In this document: positions 32,930 to 43,739 of the stretch, one piece after another
Position numbering within the stretch: position 1 is the stretch's first letter
Layout: every line of letters begins with the position of its first letter
Assembly (NCBI GenBank): GCA_021186555.1
Contig: JAJKFL010000003.1
Location: 46,907,908-46,971,907 of the forward strand
Direction of reading: 5' to 3'
From: Reticulitermes speratus
Lineage: Eukaryota > Arthropoda > Insecta > Blattodea > Rhinotermitidae
DNA length: 64,000 bases
Program-made: the position numbers and the translations under genes
Notes under the pieces: generated by a model
Told to the model about the DNA's origin: nothing
Databases searched by the model: none
The model's input: only the letters and a program-made list of their open reading frames with translations

Positions 32930-33555
32930 GTTGTGTAAAACCCATACTTCTACCTAAGTGCTTCATTTAGCACAGCGGTATACTACAATAAAAACTCTAG
33001 TCTAAAGCTTCTTTGTCTATATTCCTCATACCGTTTTCTGACGTTTGATGGATATATTTATCATTACATATCCTTTTTTATACCTTCAGTACTAGTTTGT
33101 TTTGATAACATTGTCCTTGTCATGGAAACATTTATGTATTCCAAATTGAAATTATATCTTAAAGTTGAAAATTGAACTTATCCGATAATAAAGAGGAGAT
33201 GTCCAAAAGTGGAATGGTACATAAGAGGGGTGTCGTGTACAGATACGAACATCTGCGTGTGTACCTGCATTGTACGAACGAACGGAATACATATCCACCA
33301 TTCCTCTAGATTGAATTATTTTCTATATTTTATGTATTTTACCTTAGTAATTGTTATTATAATTATTTTATATGGTTATCCATTAGGCACATGCATATGG
33401 AAGAGTGTAATGTAATCTGATGGAATGATATGGGGTTGTTGAGACAGCACTTGACTTATCACATCATGTTTGAGTTCTTTCTCTTTTTTGTTTTGTGCTT
33501 TGTGTTTTATATATTTGTGTTGAATTTTTCATTTATGCTGTCTGTATGATTGTCA
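32930..33555. other. Unannotated AT-rich stretch
   Basis: CTAGTCTAAAGCTTCTTTG with CTCATACCGTTTTCTG near 32995-33045 resembles the outer flank of the family A copy at 32285. Nothing else recognised. Confidence 0.4.
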
Positions 33556-33559
33556 TTTA

Positions 33560-33697
33560 TAGTCCCATCTTCAAGGGCCAAGAAGTCCAAGAAGAATTCC
33601 TGAACCTTGAAGATGGGACTGATAGATTGTCCCGAACCGTCGATACAGAATTACCATTCTACGCTGCGTAATATCCCAGAAGAGCGCAGATCTCGAA
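33560..33697 (+). repeat. Family B copy, right arm plus stub of left arm
   Basis: A 15-base stub (TCCCATCTTCAAGG, near 33563) is inverted relative to CCTTGAAGATGGGAC at 33602-33616. The right arm then reads ATTGTCCCGAACCGTCGATA, AATTACCATTCTACGCTG and TAATATCCCAGAAGAGCGCA. The spacer 'caagaagtccaagaag' is shared with the centre of 8228-8466. Confidence 0.75.
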
Positions 33698-33884
33698 ACC
33701 ACTATTATTCTCTCATACGTAATTAGCCAGTTCTGTGCAACTAAGACGAACCATCCCTTCTTCGCTTTTGTCAGGTGTATATTGAAACTGAGTTCAGACA
33801 AACGTTACGTGTCGTATGCCTACAAACCAGTACACTTTCAAAAACATATTAGTTTAAGGATTCCTTAGTTTGGTATATAAAACC

Positions 33885-34005
33885 GCGTCACTGGATAATC
33901 AGTACCAGGACATTCAAAGTTACATAGTGCCTTCGTCTTCAAGGTTCCATCCTTGAAGACGAAGGCACCATGTTCCGATGAGACGGCATCATATCACAGA
34001 AGAAC
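33885..34005. repeat. Family B-like fold-back with perfect hairpin
   Basis: At 33927-33968 two perfect 18-base arms (GTGCCTTCGTCTTCAAGG and its complement) flank the loop TTCCAT. To the right, GACGGCATCATATCACAGAA matches the outer end of family B. To the left, AAACCGCGTCACTGGATAAT is the inverted counterpart in weaker form. Confidence 0.7.
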
Positions 34006-34009
34006 GGAG

Positions 34010-35380
34010 TCCTCAAACACGCAGCCCTGCGAGCCTCAGGAGTTATACCTTAAGTTACATATTGGGATTTTAGAACTCCGAAAGTCTATAGAAATATCCG
34101 TCCACATATTATTAAGTAATATAAAATGCGCATGTGTAATGAATAATGGATGGTTATATAAGCACCTTCGCAGCAAAAACTGTAATGATTTTCGTAATTT
34201 CCGTTCTCAGTGAAACTCAATTTACCATGAAACCCAGTACATCAGTTGAGAGCTTTGACTGTAATCAAGCTGCATACCTTACAGGAACAAGGGTCTCGTT
34301 TTTTGTGAGTTCGCGTTAATTACCTGACTGCGTTAGGTAGAGAAGTCAGGGTGGTCGCGTCCTAATTTGAATTCTTGTTTACTACCTTCGCTCATTAAAG
34401 GTCTTTAAGAGCAACACACCACATTAGCGCTACTTATCCACACATTCACCGCAACATATCAGGCATTTATCATCGTAGGACGAGGTGCTCTGTTCCCCAT
34501 TTATAGAAGTCTGCGCAATGCGACATCACCGATCGTCTCACGACTGTGTCCACTTCTCTATCATCTTCACCGCTATGAACTGACGATAATCGCTCTGCCC
34601 CACATTACCTCCGTATGAGGTGTTCCATGGGTTTTTAGTTACACAGTTGTAAGCCATATAAACATATTTTCTGACTGCCTGTCGTGTATTTTGTTCGCCA
34701 ATAAATATAGCAAGCAATATATCAAACTGAAAATAAAATTTTATATTAGTTACAAAGTTTCTTGTAATTTGGTTGTTAAAGAAGTATAGCTGCTTATTTG
34801 AAGCACAACGACATGTCTTCTAATTTTGAATGATTATGTGTTTATGTTTACGGTTTATTTAACAGGGCTGTCAGTAGCTAATTGAATAGACCGCGTAGAA
34901 TTTTACGAGTAAATAATTATTGTGTAATTGACGATAACTCTCATGTTATGTATTAAGATCTGAACAATGTATTTCAAGAACAGCTTAATTTATTTTTCAT
35001 TGGCTGCTGTTTATGCGGAAACCCTGAAAAGCTTTGAAGAAAGCTCTCTTCCTCCATTCTAAAGACTTAAATCTCCTATTACAAAGCAAATATTTATTCC
35101 TTTGTTTGGTAAGTAAAGTTTTACTGTATTACGTAAGAATGTAAAAGTGACGTAGCAAATAACTAACTGCAAGGAACAGAGCCCCTTTTTAGAAACTACT
35201 ATTTAATAAGCTGTTTAAAAATTTTGAATTTTAAGAAACCCGAAATTTTGTGACACTGTTTACAAGAATCCGCTACTGGTCCTATCTTGACTCAGTCGAA
35301 ATCAGCCCACACTCTTTAATTCAGATTCCTTTAAGATGCATTTTATTCGTGCTCTTGCAAAGAAAAGCAATCGACCGTTA
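34010..35380. other. Unannotated stretch
   Basis: No gene or clear repeat recognised. Confidence 0.4.
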
Positions 35381-35384
35381 ACGT

Positions 35385-35550
35385 TTTCATCTCTTCCGGT
35401 CCGTCTGTATCTGCCTGCCTCTCCAACACCAAGGAAAATCTCAACTCCCATAAAATTTTAGGAAACTTTATGTTTGGGATTTTAAATAAAATCTGTCGAC
35501 TGAATTCAAGTTTCGTTAAAGTCAGACAAGAATAAGGCACACTCACACTC
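35385..35550 (+). repeat. Element G fragment (5' part)
   Basis: GGTCCGTCTGTATCTGCCTG, 'tcaactcccataaaattttagg' and AGTTTCGTTAAAGTCAGACA, then AGAATAAGGC, follow the order of element G at 20330-20490. The copy is interrupted right after this point by the 43-bp tandem array. Confidence 0.6.
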
Positions 35551-35551
35551 A

Positions 35552-36450
35552 CACATGCATACATTTATGATGATATCTCACCGCTTGCAAGATTGACGTG
35601 CATACATTTATGATGATATCTCACCGCTTGCAAGATTGACATGCATACATTTATGATGCTATCACACCGCTTGCAAGATTACATGCATACATTTATGATG
35701 ATATCTCACCGCTTGCAAGATTTACATGCATACATTTATGATGCATATTTCACCGCTTGCAAGATTGACATGCATACATTTATGATCTATCACACCGCTT
35801 GCAAGATTGACATGCATACATTTATGATGCTATCACACCGCTTGCAAGTTTACATGCATACATTTATGATGATACCTCACCGCTTGCAAGATTTACATGC
35901 ATACATTTATGATGAATCTCACCGCTTGCAAGATTGGCATGCATACATTTATGATGCTATCACCGCTTGCAAGATTTACATGCATACATTTATGATGCTA
36001 TCACACCGCTTGCAAGATTTACATGCATACATTTATGATGCTATCACACCGCTTGCAAGATTTACATGCATACATTTATGATGCTATACCACCGCTTGCA
36101 AGATTTACATGCATACATTTGTGATGATATCTCACCGCTTGCAAGATTTACATGCATACATTTATGATGATATCTCACCGCTTGCAAGATTTACATGCAT
36201 ACATTTATGATGATATCTCACCGCTTGCAAGATTTACATGCATACATTTATGATGCTATCATCACCGCTTGCAAGATTTACATGCATACATTTGTGATGA
36301 TATCTCACCGCTTGCAAGATTTACATGCATACATTTATGATGATATCTCACCGCTTGCAAGATTTACATGCATACATTTGTGATGATATCTCACCGCTTG
36401 CAAGATTTACATGCATACATTTATGATGATATCTCACCGCTTCGAAGATT
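35552..36450. repeat. 43-bp minisatellite, about 21 copies
   Basis: The unit is CATGCATACATTTATGATGA, then TATCTCACCGCTTGCAAGAT, then TTA. Most units are 41-44 bp with small indels near the ATGATGATATCTC part. The unit contains ATGCAT and TGCATGCA palindromic steps. The first unit continues an element G fragment, whose intact copies have a similar 'atatttatgataacatctcgctga' sequence at the corresponding place, so the array probably expanded from it. Three units equal 129 bases, which gives an artificial 43-residue repeating protein frame (MHTFMM...HRLQD). Confidence 0.95.
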
Positions 36451-36459
36451 GTTATAAGA

Positions 36460-37840
36460 AATAGAGTTGACGATATTCATATTATGTGGGCCCAAATGGA
36501 TTTGTTTTTCATGTCGCGTAATTAGGGCACAAATACGAATACAACCATAATAATTAATGTTTATTGGTTTAGATTTAATTATAGTTATATAGTGTGGCCT
36601 TACATAGATTTCATTTATTCTGATGTGACGTAATACAGTGACGTATTCCTCATGGTGTGTGAAGTTCCTGTGCAGTTGTTAATTTCTTATTCATGTGATA
36701 TACGTGATGAGTATTTAAGGAAAATAAAAACCAGTGGTCGTAGTTTTAAATTTATTAACCTTTTACCTTCTACAAGTCTTTTAGCAATTTTACACAATGA
36801 ATTCCATGATCTGCACAGTTTGATACCTCATTAAATAATGCGATCTTAATGCTTAATATTTACCGCTTATATCTGAAAATATAAATCGGTTTGTAAATAT
36901 ATCGTGAATACACCCGAAAATTGTGTGTGAAATATTGTTTGTAGGTGGATGATTACAAAATATTTTGACGTGTTGAAATTCTGGGGTTATTTTGGCCTAT
37001 AAAGTTTACGTGGATAAAATTAATATAGACTTATAAAAAACAGTTTTCCAAAGTAATTAATGAAAAAAATTAATAATGCTAATAACATTACATAAAGCCA
37101 ATAACTGTTAGCAATATTAAAAGGTTTGTCTCCAGCGGATTAAATGGTACGATTCTCAGAGAAGAATTCAGGAAGCAAAGATTCGAACACATCTCTAGCT
37201 TATGTTATATGGGCGTATTGTTTGTTGTTATATTTTTCCATTTACACCCAATCTCCAAACCCGTCTTTTTTTCTTGACGTTTTCCTACTGAATCTTTCCA
37301 AGCACTTCTCTTCCATGCAAGTTACGTACTCTACCAATTCCTAATTCAATGTGCCAAACAACTCGAAAGTTTTGATGTGGGGTAAAGCACGAAACTCACA
37401 GGTAAATGCGATAAGCAAATGGGAGAAGGACACACATCAACTAAAGTAACTCCCTGCCGTAAAACATGAAGGCTCAATACCGCTAATACCAAAGTTTGCC
37501 AAATGATACGAGACTGAATCAATTCCTTGCACTTACGATCTTCGAGGCCTAGAATCTTCAAAGTGACTAGCTTTTAGGGGATTTTAGTACCTGAACTTTG
37601 TATCTTTCCATTCTTGCTATATACACAACGCTTTGCAGCCACATTGATTCCACTATTCTAACAATATTAAGTGACCGTTACCGATTGTTTCCTCGTTATA
37701 TACTGTTCTAAGCTCGTCACTAACATCATCCAAAATAGGTAGCAATGCTTGCATGGAATTTTTATTCTTAAGTATTTTTGTTTATTTTTTCTTTCCTGCT
37801 ACTCTGGTTGATCATTTTGTAGTCTGGTATATGAGTGCGA
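36460..37840. other. Unannotated AT-rich stretch
   Basis: No gene or clear repeat recognised. Short frames at 36652, 37144 and 37346 have no recognised domains. Confidence 0.4.
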
Positions 37841-37844
37841 AAGT

Positions 37845-37905
37845 GTCGAAACAATATCGTGTCTCAAAACGTCAGTAAACACCACATTAGAGAGTATCAT
37901 AACCC
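37845..37905 (+). repeat. Family B fragment
   Basis: GTGTCTCAAAACGTCAGTAA then ACACCACATTAGAGAGTATC and ATAACCC, a diverged right arm. Confidence 0.4.
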
Positions 37906-37984
37906 AAAATACCACAATTTAGTCTTCATAGATTTGAGAATTGTAAGTAATTTATATTTTGCCCTGAAATGAGACACGTTTTTA

Positions 37985-38508
37985 GGTGCTTTCGAAGAAT
38001 TGCGAAAAGCGACTATTAGCATCGTCGTGTCCTGTGTGTCCGTCCGAATGGAACAACTCGGCTCCCACTGGAAGAATTTTTATGAACTTCGATATTTGAG
38101 TATTTCTCGAAAACTTGTCAAGAATATTCAACTTTTATTAAAATCTGAGAAGAATAACAGTTATTGTACATGAAGAACTATGTACAGTTATGATAATATT
38201 TCGCTCAGTTCTTCTTAGAATGAGATATTTTAGAAAAAAATTATAGAAAAAATAAAGAAACACGTGTTATATTCAATAATTTTTTTCCGGAAATCCTGCC
38301 GTTAATGAGATAATGTGGAAGAATATGATAGAGACAGACAGGCCACAGATGACAATATAATACGGCGCATGCGCTTTGCATTTCGGATAACTAAAGCTAC
38401 AGACACACACACACTCGGAATATGTAATACTTATTGCTATTTCACGGCAAAACTGGTTACACGAACACGCCTAATTATTACGTTATAATACATTGCCTGT
38501 CTTGTATA
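37985..38508 (+). repeat. Element G copy
   Basis: Follows 20280-20812 block by block: GCGAAAAGCGACTATTAGCA, GGAACAACTCGGCTCCCACT, TTATTAAAATCTGAGAAGAA, CTTAGAATGAGATATTTTAG, ATGAGATAATGTGGAAGAAT, GACAATATAATACGGCGCAT, and CTGGTTACACGAACACGCC. It lacks most of the GTCC microsatellite. Indels and stop codons prevent a continuous frame. Confidence 0.8.
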
Positions 38509-38658
38509 CGTATGGAAGACAACTAGAAGAAATATTTTTATATGTAACTTATTTTGTTTTCGGTGATTTAAGTAGGTCCCACAGGTTACTGTCAAATGCA
38601 TGTGAGGCAACCGAACTGGTTAATTAGTTGTCCCTTCACAACTGAATATTAGTGTCTT

Positions 38659-38745
38659 CTGGGGCATGGTGCCGTGCAGTTTGTTACGTGGGTGCTACTG
38701 TTTAGAGGCACTTTCTGCTATCATCTCCAGGATAGAAGAAGAACA
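38659..38745 (-). repeat. Family B left-arm fragment
   Basis: TGGTGCCGTGCAGTTTGTTA, GGGTGCTACTGTTTAGAGGC and TGCTATCATCTCCAGG, the inverted half of the family. The partner arm is not seen. Confidence 0.45.
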
Positions 38746-38749
38746 TTAA

Positions 38750-39535
38750 TGTGGCAAGTAGCAATTCGCATACAGAAATGTAAGCAATAGGACCGGGACT
38801 GTGGGCGCAGCTAGTGACACATGTGCCAGTTTCAAATCTGTTACAAAGATGTCTTTATTTATGTTTTTCAACGACTGATATGCTGTTTATATTTTCATAC
38901 AGTAATAAATAGCAGAACACAAATAAATTGCAAAACGTGGTTTAGAAATCTATTCCCGATTTCATACGTTTCAGAAAATAGAGCAGCAGGACCAGTTGTA
39001 TCGTTATATATGGGGCTGCATGGGGCCGCATGGAACTTGTATTTAAGATTTTGTGTGAAACATGTTTTGTGCTTACATTATCTCCATTTACGTCTTGAAC
39101 TTTATCTCTGCTTTCAGTTCAGGACTACATGTAGGCCTAAGTAGGGCCCGCAACTGTATTCATGCTCTGGACACAGGAAAGCTTTAAACTGCACTGTAGA
39201 GCGGATAACTACATTTGATCCTACAGCTGTATCCGGGATCCACAGTATTGTTGTTTTATATGTAACGGTGATGCTAAAGCATGAGAACAGTTAGACCATT
39301 GAAAGGCGAAATGTGGAAATACAGTAAGACAGCAGATCAGAAATCTACTATTTATCGCCTTTAGCCTCGAGCTGAATTCACATCCAGATGAACAGAAGAA
39401 ATCGGCTTTTAATCTTCTATTGCCTGCCCTAATTCTCTTTAATTGAAAACTTTGTCATTGCTACAATAATATACACTTGCCATATTTTTAGACCGAGAAA
39501 TATAGGTTAAGCACTAAGGTTTCTAACTTGTATTC
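38750..39535. other. Unannotated stretch
   Basis: A 107-codon frame at 38821-39144 is cysteine- and leucine-rich but shows no domain I recognise. Nothing else recognised. Confidence 0.4.
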
Positions 39536-39540
39536 AAGAA

Positions 39541-39587
39541 GTTCATTCATTCATTCATTCATTCATTCATTTATTCATTCATTCATC
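39541..39587 (-). repeat. (ATGA)n tail of the adjacent LINE
   Basis: On the plus strand this is (ATTC)n, about eleven units with one variant. On the minus strand it directly follows the LINE coding remnant. Tandem tetramer tails at the 3' end are a known trait of some RTE-type and related LINEs, so it probably marks the true 3' end of the insertion rather than an independent microsatellite. Confidence 0.7.
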
Positions 39588-40036
39588 ACGTAGCCTGTCT
39601 TGCGACAGGTCCGTAGCCTCTTCTAAAACGATTTTATCACGGAGCACCATCTAGGTATTCATACACGTATTTCATGTTTTCTTATGGCTATCCAACAGCT
39701 GTTTACTTCTTCTTCCTCTTATTCTCTTCCCTTCTATCTTTCCATTAATAACGTGTTTTAGAAGGCAGTTCTTATGCTAGAAGTGACGAATTCAGTTAGC
39801 CTTTTTTCTTATTGTTGTATTTAGGAAATTACTTTCTTCCTCGACTGTTTGTAATAGATCTAGTTCTCCTTTTTTCACACGATCGGTCCAACTGATCTTC
39901 TCTATCCTTCTCCAGCACCACATTTCAAAACTTTCCAGGTTTTTCCCACCTAATTTCCGAAGTGTCCAAGTTTCAGCACCGCACAAAGCCATGCTCCAAC
40001 CGCAGCATTTCATTAGTTTCTTCCTTAAATTTTAAA
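39588..40036 (-). pseudogene. 5'-truncated LINE, post-RT C-terminal region to 3' end
   Basis: Minus-strand frame 40013-39792 reads GAETWTLRKLGGKNLESFEM, then WCWRRIEKISWTDRVKKGEL. After a frame break it continues with 'GKIEGKRIRGRRSKQLLDS' near 39730 and 'EEATDLSQDRLRD' near 39600. This matches the segment downstream of the reverse transcriptase palm in RTE/CR1-like LINEs. Upstream sequence encodes no RT. The tail repeat at 39541-39587 supports an authentic 3' end. Confidence 0.8.
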
Positions 40037-40184
40037 TTCAATTTCCCGTAAAAATATTATTCTTCTTGCGAATTCGGCTTTTGACATGGCAATTCTGGAT
40101 CTGATTTCTTGGAATTTCGTCTTGGCCATGACTGCAAATATAAAACTTCGGCTATCTGACTGAGACTGTGTATGATCTTTCTCA

Positions 40185-40280
40185 AATGCCGGGAGAATAC
40201 CTTAAATTATGTCACGACCGCTTTATTCCACATCATTTCCTCTTCATAATTTATATCATCCCTCCTTTTGTCGGCAGTGG
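40185..40280 (+). mobile_element. SINE family D 3' part
   Basis: GCCGGGAGAATACCTTAAAT then TATGTCACGACCGCTTTATT and CCACATC. No promoter boxes. Confidence 0.5.
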
Positions 40281-40284
40281 TTAG

Positions 40285-40695
40285 AATTGCTGACAGCCTC
40301 TATAGACGAACTGCAGACAAATTGGAAACATACATAAAACTTTGTTCACTTCATTTGACATCCCACTGTGAAAGTACAGTCTGTGCCAGTAAATGTAAAT
40401 GCTCCTAGCTATATAACGTTCGCACTCACACGTTTTTTAAAGTAATACTGGTATTTTTTAGACACGTTTACCTAATTACTTATCGCTTTATATTTGGTCC
40501 ATGTGTCGTGCGACGCACACACTGTATATATTCTTATGTTATTTTGGACACTGTAATCACATTATGTCGAGTAAGAGATGGAAAGGAGAATTTGACATGG
40601 CAATTAGGTGCGAATAATTTTAATAAGCATTCACAGACAACCTGCAACAGAATATTGTTTCTGCCTTGTGTTTGGGTTAAGTTTTTAATAGTTAT
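40285..40695. other. Unannotated stretch
   Basis: A short (ATT)n tract at about 40691-40706 leads into the next SINE. Nothing else recognised. Confidence 0.4.
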
Positions 40696-40704
40696 TATTA
40701 TTAT

Positions 40705-40945
40705 TGGGGTGGGTTAAGCGTCAGTGCCTTAGAACTGCGGCCGCTAATGGTCATAGTGTAGAGGCCACAGGAGACAGAGGATAATGGGGAACTGGTAGAA
40801 TGCTAATTGGCAGCGGAAACCCAAAGTACTCAGAGAAATACCTCTCACAATGCCAATCTGTCCACCACAAATCCCACTTAAATTGCCCTGGTGGCATCCG
40901 AATTACATGGATTGTGTAGCTGAGGCCAGTGGCCAATGGCGGAAT
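40705..40945 (-). mobile_element. tRNA-derived SINE, family C (diverged)
   Basis: On the minus strand: 'gtgggatttgtggtggacagattggcattgtgagaggtatttctctgagtactttgggttt', parallel to the family C body at 11965-12245. The promoter boxes are decayed. Confidence 0.6.
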
Positions 40946-40949
40946 CTAC

Positions 40950-41500
40950 AGCATTAAAGCGTTGCTTTCTGTTACAACATTGTTAGGCCCAATTTAATTA
41001 TAGGCTGTGTTCGAGCATCGCATTTGTTAACACGTGTCGATGACACGAAATGCTCTTTAGCATTAAGATTTCCACTTAAATTACTGGACAACCAATCGTA
41101 TATTTTTAGGATCGGATTTAACATTGTAGTCAGGACCAGAGTTACTTTCTGCTGTTTTGAGATCAGTGGGCGTAAGGAATTCAAATGCACTAAACTGTTG
41201 AGACTTCAGGCTCTAATCAATTAAAAATTGTGGTCATTCGTCTATTTATATCCTTAGATCTGCTGGCCAACTGAACTATTCCAATGCTCCTGTTCTTTTA
41301 CGCTTAATTTGTTTCAGTACTTCATTTTTTGCAATATTAAAATTTATCTTCCAGAAGTAGGATTGTCGGGCGTGGATTGGATTATTTGGCCAGTAGCGGG
41401 ATGTTGCGAAAATCGTGATAGAACTATATGTTCCATAAATTATGGGTAATTTCTTGATTGGCTGAGGGAATACTGGGTTCTCAAGAAAGACTGTCGTATG
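40950..41500. other. Unannotated stretch
   Basis: No gene or clear repeat recognised. Complementary short frames on both strands near 41000-41200 are not credible genes. Confidence 0.4.
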
Positions 41501-41506
41501 GAGATA

Positions 41507-41521
41507 GTCAGTCAGTGAGTC

Positions 41522-41552
<31 letters not shown>
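41507..41552. repeat. (AGTT)n microsatellite with AGTC start
   Basis: Begins with AGTCAGTCAGTG and continues as seven to eight AGTT units. Confidence 0.95.
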
Positions 41553-41554
41553 AC

Positions 41555-42105
41555 CTCCTTCAGTAACATGTTTTTGTCAATAAATTATCAAGATTATGAC
41601 CATAAATTAAATATAATATACAAATGTAACGACAATAATTAAAATTTTATATGTATCTTGTGACTTTGTATATTGTTTGATCGATCCATTACCGCTGATT
41701 ATTTCATTAGCGAAGGCATTACGATCGAAAAAATGGCACGGTATAATGTCATATGGGAGAATTGAGGCCCTTTCAAGGTTTCGTCCTTTGCTAAGTTAAG
41801 AAAACCAGGGTAAGGGAATTAGTGACATTACCTTGACCGTAATAGGGTTTCGAACAGTGTACCCTTCCATTTACACATGCAGTTTAGAATTGATGTACCA
41901 TAGGAAGCCGCAGGCTTTGAACGAAATTTTGTTGTGGGGGATATTCGTAATTAATACTTGTCATAAGATACAAACACTTTTGTTTGGGTCTGTGTGGAAC
42001 TATTTAAAGATTTAGAAATACATACACCTGTTTAATCAGAACACCTGAAAGGAACAGATCGCTTGGGTGGCTTTCACTTTACGTAGGAAGGGGTTATTTA
42101 AGTGG
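41555..42105. other. Unannotated AT-rich stretch
   Basis: No gene or clear repeat recognised. Confidence 0.4.
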
Positions 42106-42109
42106 ACCT

Positions 42110-42182
42110 TAGAATATGAGGTTGTGGTCTGGAATCACGTGGCCCAGGATCAAGCCCAGTTGCTGGTTTTTGTAAAGCTTCC
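42110..42182 (+). mobile_element. Possible decayed tRNA-like SINE head
   Basis: GAGGTTGTGGTCTGGAATCA and CAGGATCAAGCCCAGTTGC resemble A- and B-boxes. The body is missing or unrecognisable. Weak. Confidence 0.3.
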
Positions 42183-42193
42183 GGTAGCACAAA

Positions 42194-42218
42194 GACACAC
42201 ACACACACGCGCGCGCAC
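42194..42218. repeat. (AC)n(GC)n microsatellite
   Basis: About eight AC units running into GCGCGCGC, capable of Z-DNA formation. Confidence 0.9.
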
Positions 42219-42224
42219 AATGTG

Positions 42225-43375
42225 TTTTTAAAATCTTAAGGCAATCATATGATTCTGTAAATAATTACATACAAAAATAAACGTATTTTAATTTAACTGC
42301 AAGATAGGGAATTTCCCCTTTAAAGTACCGGGAAAGAGTTTCTTATTAAGTCAGTTATCACATGATTTTAGAGCTTATGAAAGCAAAGGACTTTTATTCT
42401 TTAGCTCTTCAAGAAAATCTCCAGTTCCTTCTAGTGACAGTGGCCATGGCAAAATCGTAGATTCCTCCTTCATTTACGCAGCCGAACACATGTTTTGCAA
42501 TATTACTTAACTGTTCATTGTGAAACGCATCTGCTCTTTATGTCACCAGCCTGTGAATCCCGCTCGGTTCTCCCCAGAAAATGGGCTGAACTATGTCCAA
42601 CATCTCGAAATAAGCTGTATTAAAGCCTGGTCTTTTCGTAGGCAGTTTATTTTTTCCGCTCCTATTTAGCTGTAAAACGACTGGACTACTGCTTTTCCAA
42701 ACAATCGGCCTGTGGATCATTTTTCACATAAGAAGACAGTTTTCTTGATTTTAACGAACAGAAATTTCCAATAATTTTATTTCTTCCCTTTTGAGAAAGA
42801 GAGAATTTACAAAATTAGTTAGAAAATTATTTAAAATGAAAAGGACCTTTATTTAGAAAAAGACAATTTGCCTAATCTAAAAGACGAGTATGTCATTAAC
42901 CATTGAAACCTAGTGGTTACTTTATCCACTAAAAGCTTTTACATTTAAAAATTCCACTTTCTGCTTACAGAGGGAATTTATGTATTTTTGTGATTTTCAT
43001 AAAATACAGCAAAAATTTCCTTGCACGGAATTTACTGATTGGTTTTATAACCGAGACGGCATGTTTACTGCGCGGTGCGAATTGAAATTTTAAATTTTAT
43101 ATTGTTCATTCCGTGCATTTTTGTGAGTTGACACTTTAAATATAATTGAAGTTAATTCTAGTCTCTTAACGGACTGTAATCTACTCATGAGCCGCAGAGT
43201 GTTTCGACACGAAGATTGACTGACCTTTAGTTGTAACGTGACATTGACTTAGCCTTTAAAGGGTTAAAGTCAATCTCTCTTCCTTTATTTCGTAAGGTGT
43301 AAAGCTACTTTACTTTGTCATAATTTTTTTTAAAATGAAACAAATACTTTTAAGACTCTCAGAAGAATTTTACGT
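42225..43375. other. Unannotated AT-rich stretch
   Basis: No gene or clear repeat recognised. Confidence 0.4.
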
Positions 43376-43379
43376 AATG

Positions 43380-43510
43380 GACTTCTTGATCCATGAAGAT
43401 GGGACCGATACGTTGTCTCGAAACGTCGCTAAACAATTACCACACGACGCCGCGTAACATCCCAGAAGAGCGCAGATCTCATCAACATCGCAGCTGAAGC
43501 CTGAAATGAC
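43380..43510 (+). repeat. Family B copy, right arm
   Basis: CATGAAGATGGGACCGATAC, stem partner GTCTC, GAAACGTCGCTAA, ACAATTACCACACGACGCCG, TAACATCCCAGAAGAGCGCA, then CATCAACATCG and AAGCCTGA. The last part is shared with the outer edge of 8228-8466 and shows that the family extends beyond the hairpin. Stem II (GGGAC/GTCTC) is kept with one G-U pair. Confidence 0.75.
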
Positions 43511-43519
43511 GCATAACAA

Positions 43520-43735
43520 AGAAAGTTATTAAATGTCTTTTCGTAGTGCCTCTCTTTGTCCTATTTTAACCAACATTGGAATATTTTTTATAACAAGTCT
43601 CCTATATGTGAAATTCCATGAACACCTTCCAGTGGGGTACGCGCTACTTGCTGCGGAGAGACAGACGGAAGGATGGACGTGAACGATGACGCTAATAGTC
43701 GCTTTTGGCAATTTACTTGCGAGCGCGCCTTAAAA
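43520..43735 (-). repeat. Element G fragment
   Basis: On the minus strand: AAAAGCGACTATTAGCGTCA, TCCATCCTTCCGTCTGTCTC, CCCCACTGGAAGGTGTTCAT. This is the first quarter of element G, diverged. Confidence 0.55.
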
Positions 43736-43739
43736 TGAT

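Noticed and set aside
35641-36081. 146-codon open frame with a repeating MHTFMM...HRLQD protein
   Set aside because: It is produced by the 43-bp minisatellite: three units equal 129 bases, so the frame repeats every 43 codons. No start context or domain.
39541-39587. Independent (ATTC)n microsatellite
   Set aside because: It directly abuts the 3' end of the LINE remnant on the same strand logic, so it is better explained as the LINE tail.
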